A stretch of 64,000 bases of DNA, taken from contig JAHAFI010000015.1 of the NCBI GenBank assembly GCA_018374355.1, forward strand, positions 6,480-70,479, written 5' to 3'. Origin of the DNA: Clostridiales bacterium. Lineage in GTDB: Bacteria > Bacillota > Clostridia > Lachnospirales > Lachnospiraceae. Each line of letters begins with the position of its first letter. Position 1 is the stretch's first letter. Under the pieces are notes generated by a model. The model saw only the letters and a program-made list of their open reading frames with translations. It did not search any database and was not told where the DNA came from. Position numbers and translations under genes: made by a program. Positions 35,023 through 43,330 of the stretch are shown here, in pieces.

Positions 35023-36426
35023 ATGAACGCAAAAAAGAAAAAACTTGTAATGCCGGATACACTGATTATCGTAGCAACAGTTGTATTACTGGTAGCAATC
35101 CTTTCATGGTTAATTCCATCGGGAACTTACGATTATCAGGAAATGGAAATCAATGGAAGAATCAGAAACGTTGCGATTGATGGAACTTATCACACAATCG
35201 ATAAATCCGAAGTGACAACAACCGGTTTCTTAGGTTTCTTCAGTGTACTATACCGTGGCTGTGTGGAAGCGGCAGATGTCATCTTCATGATTCTTTGCTG
35301 CTGCGGTACATTCGGTGTAGTAGTTAAGACCGGAGCTTTCCACGCAGGGATTGGAACAGTCCTGAGAAAGCTGAACGGCAAAGAGATCCTTTTAGTTCCC
35401 ATTATCATGATAATTTTTGGACTGGGCGGTTCTGTATTCGGTATGGCCAGTGAATTCTATGGTTTCTATCCACTTATTGTCGGACTTGGCGTGGCACTTG
35501 GATATGATGCAATGTTCGGCTTCGCCATCATTGCAGTTGGTGAGTTTGTAGGATTCATGGGTGCTACTTTAAATCCATACTCGGTTGGTATTGCGCAAAC
35601 CATTTCCGGGGTTGAGCTTTACTCAGGTACTCCATTCAGAACGGTATGCTTTTTAGTATTCATGACCATTTCCATTGCATATGTGATGTTTTATGGCAGA
35701 AAGATCAAGAAGAATCCTCTGGCATCTGTAGTTTACGGAGAAAAGAACATTCACGCATTCAACAGAAAAGAATTAAACGAATACAAATTCACCACAAAAG
35801 ACGCGTTAGTTCTGTTAGACGTAGTTGTCGTATTAGTTATCCTGATGATGGGTCTGATCAACTGGGGCTGGGATTTCCCTCAGCTTTGCGGATTATTCCT
35901 GATTATGTCCATGATTGCCGCAGGCGTATGCAAATGGTCACCAAATAAATGGTGTACGGAATTTATCGACAGCGCAAAGACGGCTGTCTGGGGCTGCATC
36001 TTAACGGGTGTTGCGAAAGCGATCACCGTGGTTATGCAGGATGCGATGATTATGGATACCGTAATTTACGGATTATCCAATCTGTTAAAGAGTGCTCCGG
36101 CTGCATTGTCTGCGCAAGTTATGTTAGTGGTTCAGACATTAATCAACTTCTTCATTCCATCCGCAACAGGTCAGGCTTCCGCTACCATGCCAATCATGGC
36201 TCAGCTTGCCGATCTTATCGGAGTATCAAGACAGACTGCGGTTCTTGCATTCCACTTCGGAGACGGATTATCCAACATCTTCTGGCCGACAGCCGATATC
36301 GTGATCATCTGCGGTCTTGGTGGAATTTCGCTCCAGAAATGGTACAAGTGGTTCACACCGTTATTTTTAATGCTGTTCTTAGCACAGGCTGTACTATTAG
36401 GTGTAGCAACTGCAATCGGATTCTAA
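35023..36426 (+). CDS. YfcC/DcuC-family membrane transporter
   Basis: A 467-residue protein with about 12 membrane helices of the YfcC branch of the DcuC superfamily. Landmarks are the ILSWLIPSGTYDY start after the first helix (near residue 25) and the FFIPSATGQASATMPIM motif near residue 370. Family members are assigned to carboxylate, amino-acid or peptide-like substrates, mostly without proof. The ATG at 35023 follows AAGGGGGGCGCT; upstream in-frame codons lie inside tmRNA and are rejected. A terminator and then a D-Ala-D-Ala dipeptidase-like gene follow, so an amino-acid or dipeptide substrate is possible. Confidence 0.88.
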   Translation: MNAKKKKLVMPDTLIIVATVVLLVAILSWLIPSGTYDYQEMEINGRIRNVAIDGTYHTIDKSEVTTTGFLGFFSVLYRGCVEAADVIFMILCCCGTFGVVVKTGAFHAGIGTVLRKLNGKEILLVPIIMIIFGLGGSVFGMASEFYGFYPLIVGLGVALGYDAMFGFAIIAVGEFVGFMGATLNPYSVGIAQTISGVELYSGTPFRTVCFLVFMTISIAYVMFYGRKIKKNPLASVVYGEKNIHAFNRKELNEYKFTTKDALVLLDVVVVLVILMMGLINWGWDFPQLCGLFLIMSMIAAGVCKWSPNKWCTEFIDSAKTAVWGCILTGVAKAITVVMQDAMIMDTVIYGLSNLLKSAPAALSAQVMLVVQTLINFFIPSATGQASATMPIMAQLADLIGVSRQTAVLAFHFGDGLSNIFWPTADIVIICGLGGISLQKWYKWFTPLFLMLFLAQAVLLGVATAIGF

Positions 36427-36451
36427 GTTCAGTGGCTCTACATATTTTAAG

Positions 36452-36482
36452 AAACAGGTTCTCGAAGAGGAGAACCTGTTTT
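36452..36482 (+). terminator. Terminator between the YfcC-type and VanX-type genes
   Basis: A perfect 12-bp stem, AAACAGGTTCTC (36452-36463) with GAGAACCTGTTT (36470-36481), loop GAAGAG, followed by TTC. The short T run suggests partial termination, letting some transcripts reach the dipeptidase gene. Confidence 0.75.
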
Positions 36483-36514
36483 CACATAAAAACCAAATAT
36501 TTTTGCGAGGTATC

Positions 36515-37084
36515 ATGATGAACGAAAAGGGAAATTTAGTACGCCTTCTGGATATTGATGATGATTTTATCATCGACTTAAAGTATGCAACAGAGGATAA
36601 TTTTACAGGACAGAAAGTATATCAGTCAGCAGAGTGTTATATGGATCGCCACACTGCGGAGATATTAGTGAAAGCCAGAGATTTATTCAGAAAAGACGGA
36701 TATTGTGTAAAAATTTATGATGCGTATAGACCAATCAGTGCACAGGCAAAATTCTGGGAAATTCTTCCCGATGAAGACCTGATTGCAAGACCGCCGGACA
36801 TGTCAAAAATCACGAAGTTCCGACCTACCCATATGAACGGTCTTTGCGTTGATATTACCCTGACAGATCTGAATGGAAAGGATATCGAAATGCCTTCCCG
36901 TTTTGATGACCTGACAGAACGGGCAAAACTGGAATGTCCGCTTAACTCTGAAACAGGCAAAGCAAATGGAAGATATATGAAAAAAATTATGGAAAGCGTA
37001 GGTTTTCTTGCTTACGAAAATGAGTGGTGGCATTTCTACGATGTAAGTACAGAGCCGACACCTTTCATGGATTATCAAATTTGA
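36515..37084 (+). CDS. VanX-type D-alanyl-D-alanine dipeptidase
   Basis: A 189-residue zinc dipeptidase of the M15D (VanX/DdpX) family. The catalytic motifs are HMNGLCVDITL (His and Asp ligands, near residue 110) and ENEWWHF (catalytic Glu and His ligand, near residue 168). No signal peptide is seen, so it is cytoplasmic and would cleave D-Ala-D-Ala or similar dipeptides. No vanH/vanA ligase genes lie near, so this is not a vancomycin-resistance cluster; cell-wall recycling or peptide use is more likely. An alternative start is 36518. Confidence 0.9.
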   Translation: MMNEKGNLVRLLDIDDDFIIDLKYATEDNFTGQKVYQSAECYMDRHTAEILVKARDLFRKDGYCVKIYDAYRPISAQAKFWEILPDEDLIARPPDMSKITKFRPTHMNGLCVDITLTDLNGKDIEMPSRFDDLTERAKLECPLNSETGKANGRYMKKIMESVGFLAYENEWWHFYDVSTEPTPFMDYQI

Positions 37085-37097
37085 GATTGGGAAATTT

Positions 37098-37628
37098 TTA
37101 TAAGCGCCCGTCCGGATACTCAATCCCTTCCGGCAGCGGGTCCCATTCATTAAGTCCCAGACTTTGTTTGAATCGGGCCTGCTCAAGAGTCAGTTGAACC
37201 GGATCATCCATAAGATATTCTAACAGCTCATCAATTCCCTCCCGGGTCACATTATTTACGAGAAAAATCCGTGTGCAGCCGATATCGGTAAGCCATTGCT
37301 TTACCATGGGGATATTGGCATAGGGAGAATCTGTTTTGGTGATGATTCCGATCAGCGGCCGAAGGATAAAGGAACGAAGACCGGGGCAAAACAGATTGTA
37401 CGGTTCATCAGCAGCCTGAACGATCGCGATAACATCTGCTTCAAAAGAAAAGCATGCAAGGCCGACGCTGAAGCGTTTTGACTCAGCATATTCTCCGGGA
37501 GAATCTATGGTATCGTTATCTGAATGAACATATTGAGTTTTTGAATAGTGAAGCTCCTCCCCCTTTAAGGCCTGAGTCAGGGAGGTTTTTCCGGCCTCAC
37601 TTCGTCCCATTAAAAATAATTTTTTCAT
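37098..37628 (-). CDS. EutP/PduV-family microcompartment GTPase
   Basis: A 176-residue small P-loop protein. Walker A is GRSEAGKTSL at residues 8-17; the DSPGEY motif follows near residue 43 and the TKTD specificity motif near residue 110. EutP/PduV proteins accompany bacterial microcompartments and may help position them or act as acetate kinase; the role is debated. It is the third gene of a minus-strand operon behind two shell-protein genes, the same eutS-eutP order as at the start of ethanolamine operons. No ethanolamine or propanediol enzyme gene is present here. Confidence 0.9.
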   Translation of the reverse strand: MKKLFLMGRSEAGKTSLTQALKGEELHYSKTQYVHSDNDTIDSPGEYAESKRFSVGLACFSFEADVIAIVQAADEPYNLFCPGLRSFILRPLIGIITKTDSPYANIPMVKQWLTDIGCTRIFLVNNVTREGIDELLEYLMDDPVQLTLEQARFKQSLGLNEWDPLPEGIEYPDGRL

Positions 37629-37648
37629 ACGCTATTTCTCCGATTGGA

Positions 37649-38071
37649 TTAACTTCTGTAAATCTGACAGACTGAGAATCCCAGATCTTCATGAAAAAAA
37701 CGAACAACCTCTTCTACGGCAGCCTCTACCTGAGACAATCCTCCGGTAATGATAAGGGAACCACAGAAACGGTCCATAAATCCGATTTCTATATCAGCGC
37801 TTTTTATGGCAATATCAGCGGCAGCAACAACTGCCTCCCATGGGGTAAAACGAAGCAGCCCGATGGACTCTCCGGTATGGTCTTCGCCCTCGTGTACGCC
37901 GATATGCAGTCCCAGATTTTGATAAATACAAGTCTGGGATGATCTTATAATATGTGCCAGACAAATCTCTTTTCCGGGGACACGCACCCGGGTCATCCGC
38001 AGCTTTTTACCTTTCAGATTCTTGTAATCGTCATGAAACAGTTTTTCCAGCAATTCTTCCGTCTTTATCAT
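37649..38071 (-). CDS. BMC-domain shell protein, EutS/PduU-like, with N-terminal extension
   Basis: A 140-residue shell protein of the circularly permuted BMC class. Its core aligns by eye with the neighbouring 121-residue EutS-like protein (SIGLLRFTPWEAVVAAADIA, FMDRFCGSLIITG, FFHEDLGFSVC). It carries about 20 extra residues at the N-terminus, mostly charged and helical. Start at 38071 preceded by GAAGGGTAATC. The two paralogs likely arose by duplication and may form mixed or separate hexamers. Middle gene of the operon. Confidence 0.88.
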   Translation of the reverse strand: MIKTEELLEKLFHDDYKNLKGKKLRMTRVRVPGKEICLAHIIRSSQTCIYQNLGLHIGVHEGEDHTGESIGLLRFTPWEAVVAAADIAIKSADIEIGFMDRFCGSLIITGGLSQVEAAVEEVVRFFHEDLGFSVCQIYRS

Positions 38072-38085
38072 GATTACCCTTCCTG

Positions 38086-38451
38086 CTATTTTCTTGTGAC
38101 ATTGCAAACCACATACCCGAGAGAATCCCTGAAAAAGTTCACGATTTCAGTCAGTGCGGATATAACATCTGCAATCTCGCCTGTAATAATTAAAGTTCCT
38201 GTAAAACGGTCTGCAAATCCGAGATAAATATTTCCGCTTTTTACTGCGATATCGGATGCGATAACAGCGGATTCCGGAGGAGTCATATTCATAATTCCGA
38301 TAGCGGAGGAGCGGTAATCGACCTGTGGATTTAAGCCCAGCTTTTGATATACAATTGGAGCAGGACCACCCATAACATGGGCAAAGGTAATTTCCTTTCC
38401 GGCTACGGTTTCCTGTACAATTCGAATTTGATTTTCTTGGTTGTTTGACAT
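38086..38451 (-). CDS. BMC-domain shell protein, EutS/PduU family
   Basis: A 121-residue BMC shell protein of EutS/PduU type, close to the family's usual ~115 residues. Conserved segments are FAHVMGGPAPIVYQKLGL near residue 23, SSAIGIMNMTPPESAVIASD near residue 48, GFADRFTGTLIITG near residue 78 and FFRDSLGYVVCNVT at the end. EutS/PduU hexamers form bent or plugged shell tiles. First gene of the operon, with AAAGGAGGG upstream of its ATG and a consensus promoter about 35 bases before it. Confidence 0.92.
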   Translation of the reverse strand: MSNNQENQIRIVQETVAGKEITFAHVMGGPAPIVYQKLGLNPQVDYRSSAIGIMNMTPPESAVIASDIAVKSGNIYLGFADRFTGTLIITGEIADVISALTEIVNFFRDSLGYVVCNVTRK

Positions 38452-38483
38452 TCCACAATCCCTCCTTTTTCTGTCATAAATAA

Positions 38484-38512
38484 ATCATACTATTGGTGGA
38501 TTTTTCTGTCAA
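38484..38512 (-). promoter_or_regulatory. Promoter of the microcompartment operon
   Basis: On the minus strand TTGACA (38507-38512), 17-base spacer, TATGAT (38484-38489). A near-consensus vegetative promoter, so the operon need not depend on an activator. Confidence 0.85.
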
Positions 38513-38527
38513 GAGAAGAAGGAGATA

Positions 38528-38542
38528 TGTGATAAAGTCACA
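38528..38542. promoter_or_regulatory. Palindrome TGTGA-N5-TCACA between divergent genes
   Basis: A perfect 5-bp inverted repeat with a 5-base centre, between the shell operon and the CoA-disulfide reductase gene. It resembles CRP/FNR- or Rex-type half-sites but the centre length does not match either consensus well, so the regulator is unknown. Confidence 0.35.
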
Positions 38543-38607
38543 GTAAATCCACAAATATTCTGCTATCCTACAATTATATACAAACACACAAAAACGGAGG
38601 AAATCAT

Positions 38608-40359
38608 ATGAAGGTAGTGATTATCGGTGGTGTTGCAGGAGGAGCAACAGCGGCAGCCAGACTGCGCCGTTTGGATGAACATGCAGAGATTATTATATTA
38701 GAGCGAAGCGGATTTGTGTCTTATGCCAACTGTGGCCTTCCCTACTATATTGGGGGTGTGATTGAGAGAAAAGAGGCGCTGACCCTTCAGACTCCGGAGA
38801 GCTTTTGGAGACGGTTCGGCATTGAGGTGAGGGTAAAACAGGAAGCAGTACAAATAGATACAGAAAAGAAAATGATTACGGTGCGCAGACTGGAAGATGG
38901 AAAGGAATATACAGAGACTTATGACAAACTGATTCTTTCGCCCGGGGCGAAAGCGGTACGTCCACAGCTTCCGGGGATAGATGATGAGCGAATTATGACT
39001 CTTCGTACGGTGGAGGACACCTACCGGATTCGGGAATATCTGGAAAAGCGCAGGCCGAAGCGGGCGGTTGTAATCGGCGGTGGATTTATCGGGCTTGAGG
39101 CAGCAGAAAATCTGATGGAAGCAGGGATAGAAACGGTTCTCCTACAAAGAGGCGAACAGGTACTGCCTCCGATAGACTATGATATGGCTGTTCAATTGCA
39201 TGCATATCTGCGGGGAAAGGGACTGGATCTGCGGTTGCGTTCCTCGGTGACTGGATTTGAGAGCAGCGAAGAAGAAATCCTAGTACATGTAAAAGAGGAG
39301 TCCCAGCCCATCCATGCGGATCTGGTTCTTATGGCTATTGGCGTGGCGCCGGAAACAGGCCTTGCCAAAGCAGCAGGGTTGGAGTTGGGAATGAAAGATT
39401 CCATTTTAGTAAATGATAAGATGGAAACTTCTGCACCGGATGTATATGCAGTGGGAGATGCAGTGCAGGTAAAACATTTTGTTACAGGGGAAGCGGCGCT
39501 GATTGCGCTGGCAGGTCCTGCAAATAAACAGGGAAGAATCGCAGCAGACAATATCTGTGGGCTGGACAGCCGTTTTCGTGGGTCTCAGGGCTCTTCCGTG
39601 ATCAAATTATTTGATATGACGGCAGCATCTACGGGAATCAATGAGAAAATGGCAAAAAGTCAGGGAATTACTTATGATAAAGTGATTACATTTTCTGCTT
39701 CCCATGCCACCTATTACCCGGGAGCCTCCAACATGACCATAAAGACGCTGTTTGATCCGGAGAGCGGAAAGATTCTCGGAGCACAGATTTTGGGATTTGA
39801 TGGGGTGGATAAGCGGTTGGATGTGATGGCGACAGCTATCAGGGCGCGGATGACGGCGCAGGAGCTGACGGAACTGGATCTGGCCTATGCGCCCCCGTAT
39901 TCTTCTGCAAAGGATCCGGTAAATATGGCAGGATATGTAATTGAAAATGTACGCCGGGGGACGGTTCGCCAGTATCACTGGGAAGAATTGGAAGAGCTTT
40001 TTGGAAGAACGGATGTGACACTTTTGGACGTACGTACCGATGGCGAATACAGAGCCGGACATATGCCGGGAACGAAGCATATTCCGGTAGATATGTTGAG
40101 AGAGCGTTTGAAGGAGCTGGATATATCTAAACCGGTATATGTAAACTGTCAGAGCGGGCTGAGAAGTTATCTGGCCTGCCGGATTCTGCAGCAGAAGGGA
40201 TTCACCTGCTACAATTTTTCCGGGGGCTATCGGTTTTATGAGTATCTTGCAAAAGAACAAGCCTGCATGGGAGTGAATAGAGGAAATGACCAAAATGAGC
40301 TGCGTGCGGCTTCTTACGATGAGGCAGCAGCACATCCTTGTGGATTAGAAATAGAATAG
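38608..40359 (+). CDS. CoA-disulfide reductase-like FAD/NAD(P)H oxidoreductase with rhodanese domain
   Basis: A 583-residue flavoprotein. The FAD motif VVIIGGVAGGATAAARLRR starts the protein; the single redox Cys of the CoADR/NADH-oxidase class is in SYANCGLPYYIGG near residue 43; an NAD(P)H motif VVIGGGFIGLEAAENL lies near residue 152. The dimerisation domain follows, then a C-terminal rhodanese domain with active-site Cys in VNCQSGLRS near residue 513. CoADR-RHD proteins reduce CoA disulfides, persulfides or polysulfide. The ATG has ACGGAGG upstream. Single gene. Confidence 0.92.
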   Translation: MKVVIIGGVAGGATAAARLRRLDEHAEIIILERSGFVSYANCGLPYYIGGVIERKEALTLQTPESFWRRFGIEVRVKQEAVQIDTEKKMITVRRLEDGKEYTETYDKLILSPGAKAVRPQLPGIDDERIMTLRTVEDTYRIREYLEKRRPKRAVVIGGGFIGLEAAENLMEAGIETVLLQRGEQVLPPIDYDMAVQLHAYLRGKGLDLRLRSSVTGFESSEEEILVHVKEESQPIHADLVLMAIGVAPETGLAKAAGLELGMKDSILVNDKMETSAPDVYAVGDAVQVKHFVTGEAALIALAGPANKQGRIAADNICGLDSRFRGSQGSSVIKLFDMTAASTGINEKMAKSQGITYDKVITFSASHATYYPGASNMTIKTLFDPESGKILGAQILGFDGVDKRLDVMATAIRARMTAQELTELDLAYAPPYSSAKDPVNMAGYVIENVRRGTVRQYHWEELEELFGRTDVTLLDVRTDGEYRAGHMPGTKHIPVDMLRERLKELDISKPVYVNCQSGLRSYLACRILQQKGFTCYNFSGGYRFYEYLAKEQACMGVNRGNDQNELRAASYDEAAAHPCGLEIE

Positions 40360-40451
40360 TTTACCACCTTTAACTGGAGGGTGCAGTCACGGGATGGGTG
40401 AATGGCGCCTGATTCAGATAAAAATATTTGAGAAAAGTGAGGGAATAAACA

Positions 40452-42512
40452 GTGGACAAGCAAAAAGACAGTGAGAGGCATTCAGAAGAGCAGCATTTGC
40501 AGTCATGTCTGGAGATTATCCGGGAAAACATCCGCAGATACGAGGAAAAGGAAGCAGACTACAAAAGAGAAGTAACCGAATTATTTCAGGCTGTCCGAAA
40601 AGGAGAGGGGGATTCCTACGGGCAATTGGCTGCAGGAAAAAGTATTTTGGAACATACCCGGAATGCATTGAGAAAGAACAGGGCGGCCCTTCAAAAGGCG
40701 TATTTCGGCAGAGTAGACTATGAGGATAAGACCTTCGGCGCTTTTGAAAGCCGCTATATCGGAAAAAATGGGGTGACCCGAAATTCCGACGATGTGGTTG
40801 TTGTGGACTGGCGGGCTCCGATTTCCAGCGTATACTATGAAAACGAAGCCGGAGAGGGAAGCTACGATGTTCCGGGAAACGATCCGGTGGAAATAGACCT
40901 GAAGAAAAAGAGAACCTTTGATATTCAGGGAGAAGAGCTTTTGGGCTTTTATGACGATGATGTGGCGGCAAATGATGAGCTTTTGGTGAAATATCTTTCC
41001 CAGAATAAGGAGGCCGTGCTGGGCGATATCATTGCAACCATTCAGAAAGAACAGAATGAGATTATCCGTGACATTCCCTATAAAAATATTATTGTACAGG
41101 GGGTTGCGGGGAGCGGAAAAACTACAGTGGCCCTTCACCGGATTTCCTATCTTCTGTACAACTATGAAGACAAATACAAGCCAGCCGAGTTTTGCATTGT
41201 GGGAAGCAGTGATATGCTTTTAAATTATATCAGCAGCGGACTGCCGGAGCTGGATGTCAATCATGTAAGACAGATGCGTATGGATGTATTTCTGCCGTAT
41301 CTGATGGGACGGGCTTGGAAGAAAAAATATCAGATGACGGGGGATGACGGATTGGCTCCGGTAAAGAGTAAGCTATCGTTTGTCCGGAAACTGGAGCAGT
41401 TTTTAAGTGAATGGATCGGGCAGTATCTGAAGCTGGAAAGTGTTAGGGACAAGCAGTTGGGATGTATTTTGTCCGAGGCAGATATGCGGGATACCAAACA
41501 GAGGAATCCGCAAATGTCCCTCCTGCAGTTGGAAAGGCTGCTGAACCAGAGGCTTGCGTCCAGAATCCGCTTTCTGACAACGGGAAAAGACGAAAAATTC
41601 CGTAAGACGAAGCTGGAGCAGTATAAAAAGTACTTTGATTCTTCAAAATATAAATGGACAGAGATTCAGATTTATCACAAATTTTTGCAGTGGTTTGCCG
41701 AACAGTATCCGTCTGAGGAGACAGGGATACGCTGGGAGGATACCATGAACCGGATTGTGAAAGGTGAATTGGATCTTTACGATACAGCGGCTTTAGGACT
41801 GATCTGGAAACGGATATTGATGAAGAAAGAGATGGATGAATTCAGTCAGATCATCATCGATGAGGCTCAGGATTTCGGAGAGATGATTTATTATGTAATG
41901 AAAGAGCTTCTGCCGGAATGTTATTTTACCATTATGGGAGATGTTTCCCAGAATATCCGTTACGAGACGGGAATGAATGACTGGGAAGGGCTGAAAGCGG
42001 TCATGTTTCAGAAAGAAAACGACAGCTTCTATTTGCTGGCGAAGAGCTACCGTAATACTATTGAGATTTCCCGGTGTGCGGGAAAGGTACTGGAAAAGGC
42101 ATCTCAGGGAAGCTATAAGATTCAGCCGGTAATCCGTCACGGGCCGGAGGTACAGGTTTTATGCCGGAAGCCGGAGGAGCTTTTCGGGACCCTAAAGGGT
42201 ACGGTACAGGAAGTGACCCGGAAAGGATTCGAAACCATTGCCGTGGTATGCAGGACGGAAAAAGAGGCGGAGAACATAAAAGAGGTTCTTGAAATCTGTC
42301 AGAATGATGCGGATTTTCACAATGGGGTGATGGTACTTCCGGTGATACTGACAAAAGGCTTGGAATTTGATGCAGTTATTCTGTGGAAGCCGGATGGGGA
42401 ACATTATGGTGAGAATGCGAAGGAAGCGAAGCTTTTGTATGTGGCAATTACAAGGGCGCTTCACGAGCTTTATATGATCGGTGACAGGGAACTGACGGGA
42501 TTGCTGCGGTGA
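40452..42512 (+). CDS. helD: HelD-type UvrD/Rep-family helicase
   Basis: A 686-residue superfamily 1 ATPase similar to HelD, which removes stalled RNA polymerase from DNA in Gram-positives. The N-terminus is a charged coiled coil (about residues 1-75), then a region with VVVDWRAPISSVYYENEAG typical of HelD near residue 118. Walker A GVAGSGKTTVALHR lies near residue 216, Walker B IIDEAQDFGE near residue 472, and the C-terminal YVAITRALHELYMIG motif near residue 665. It starts with GTG at 40452 after GTGAGGGAAT. Slightly shorter than B. subtilis HelD. Confidence 0.88.
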   Translation: MDKQKDSERHSEEQHLQSCLEIIRENIRRYEEKEADYKREVTELFQAVRKGEGDSYGQLAAGKSILEHTRNALRKNRAALQKAYFGRVDYEDKTFGAFESRYIGKNGVTRNSDDVVVVDWRAPISSVYYENEAGEGSYDVPGNDPVEIDLKKKRTFDIQGEELLGFYDDDVAANDELLVKYLSQNKEAVLGDIIATIQKEQNEIIRDIPYKNIIVQGVAGSGKTTVALHRISYLLYNYEDKYKPAEFCIVGSSDMLLNYISSGLPELDVNHVRQMRMDVFLPYLMGRAWKKKYQMTGDDGLAPVKSKLSFVRKLEQFLSEWIGQYLKLESVRDKQLGCILSEADMRDTKQRNPQMSLLQLERLLNQRLASRIRFLTTGKDEKFRKTKLEQYKKYFDSSKYKWTEIQIYHKFLQWFAEQYPSEETGIRWEDTMNRIVKGELDLYDTAALGLIWKRILMKKEMDEFSQIIIDEAQDFGEMIYYVMKELLPECYFTIMGDVSQNIRYETGMNDWEGLKAVMFQKENDSFYLLAKSYRNTIEISRCAGKVLEKASQGSYKIQPVIRHGPEVQVLCRKPEELFGTLKGTVQEVTRKGFETIAVVCRTEKEAENIKEVLEICQNDADFHNGVMVLPVILTKGLEFDAVILWKPDGEHYGENAKEAKLLYVAITRALHELYMIGDRELTGLLR

Positions 42513-42567
42513 AAAGAAATACAGGATTGACCTGTAAATGCAAGTCAACATGTTGCTGAAGAACAGA

Positions 42568-42581
42568 AGGCTGAATAGTAA
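42568..42581 (+). repeat. Short dispersed element CTGAATAGTA
   Basis: AGGCTGAATAGTAA shares its core with the stem-loop at 16379-16410 and the inverse copy at 26365-26378. It is in the gap between the HelD and flavodoxin-like genes. Confidence 0.3.
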
Positions 42582-42611
42582 TCAGATTATCAGAAAACTG
42601 AAGGATAAAAC

Positions 42612-42640
42612 TGGAAATTACCGTCTGGGTGGAGTATAAT
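42612..42640 (+). promoter_or_regulatory. Promoter of the flavodoxin-like gene
   Basis: TGGAAA (42612-42617), 17-base spacer, perfect TATAAT (42635-42640), 36 bases before the start codon. The -35 is weak. Confidence 0.55.
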
Positions 42641-42675
42641 TAAGGAAAAATGGAATTAGAGGAGGATATAAGCAT

Positions 42676-43242
42676 ATGAAAGTTTTATTGTTAAACGGAA
42701 GTCCGAGAAAAGAAGGCTGTACTTACACAGCGTTGAACGAGGTTGCCAAAGCGCTGCAGGCAAACGGTATGGAAACCGAAATTTTTCAGGCGGGAAACCC
42801 GGAAAAGGAAAATGTGAAGGCAGCGGCAGAGAAACTGAAAGAAGCGGAAGCTTTAGTTGTGGGTTCCCCGGTTTACTGGGCCTCTCCATCTGGACAGATC
42901 ATCGAATTTATGGATAAACTCTGTTCTCTGGCCGGAAAAGATATGTTGTACAAGCCTGCAGCAGCGGTTGCCTCTGCGAGACGCGCAGGAACCTCCGCTA
43001 CACTGGACGTTCTGCTGAAATATTTTACTTATCATCAGATGCCGGTAGTTTCCTCCAATTACTGGAATATGGTTCACGGAAACACACCGGAAGAGGTGAT
43101 GCAGGACGAGGAAGGCATGCAGATTATGCGGACGCTGGGAAACAATATGGCATGGCTTTTAAAATGCTTAGAGGCAGGAAAAACTGCAGGAGTTGAGCGG
43201 CCTTTGCAGGAAGAGAAGATTAAGACGAATTTTATACGGTAG
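42676..43242 (+). CDS. NADPH-dependent FMN reductase / flavodoxin-family protein
   Basis: A 188-residue flavodoxin-fold protein. The FMN phosphate loop LLNGSPRKEGCTYTAL occupies residues 4-19, GSPVYWASPSGQIIEFMDK near residue 75 contacts the flavin, and the AVASARRAGTSAT segment follows. Such proteins reduce quinones, iron or act as electron carriers; the substrate is unknown. The ATG follows GAGGAGGATATAAGCAT. Monocistronic with a long terminator hairpin downstream. Confidence 0.9.
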   Translation: MKVLLLNGSPRKEGCTYTALNEVAKALQANGMETEIFQAGNPEKENVKAAAEKLKEAEALVVGSPVYWASPSGQIIEFMDKLCSLAGKDMLYKPAAAVASARRAGTSATLDVLLKYFTYHQMPVVSSNYWNMVHGNTPEEVMQDEEGMQIMRTLGNNMAWLLKCLEAGKTAGVERPLQEEKIKTNFIR

Positions 43243-43280
43243 TATGACTTTTTTGCAAGGCCATCAAGGTAGGATTAAAA

Positions 43281-43330
43281 ATTATTGAAAGCGCCGTGTA
43301 CCGAAGGGTACGCACGGCGCTTTCAATAAT
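43281..43330. terminator. Long bidirectional terminator hairpin
   Basis: An 18-bp perfect stem, ATTATTGAAAGCGCCGTG (43281-43298) with its complement at 43313-43330; the inner TACC-GAAG-GGTA pairs extend it. It separates the convergent flavodoxin-like and kinase genes. The right arm ends one base before the kinase stop codon. Confidence 0.88.

Noticed and set aside
36515..37084. Vancomycin-resistance cluster
   Set aside because: Only a VanX-like dipeptidase is present; there is no VanH, ligase or linked VanRS pair at this place.
43281..43330. Mobile-element terminal repeat
   Set aside because: The perfect hairpin sits between two convergent gene ends and works as a terminator; no transposase or target duplication is seen.
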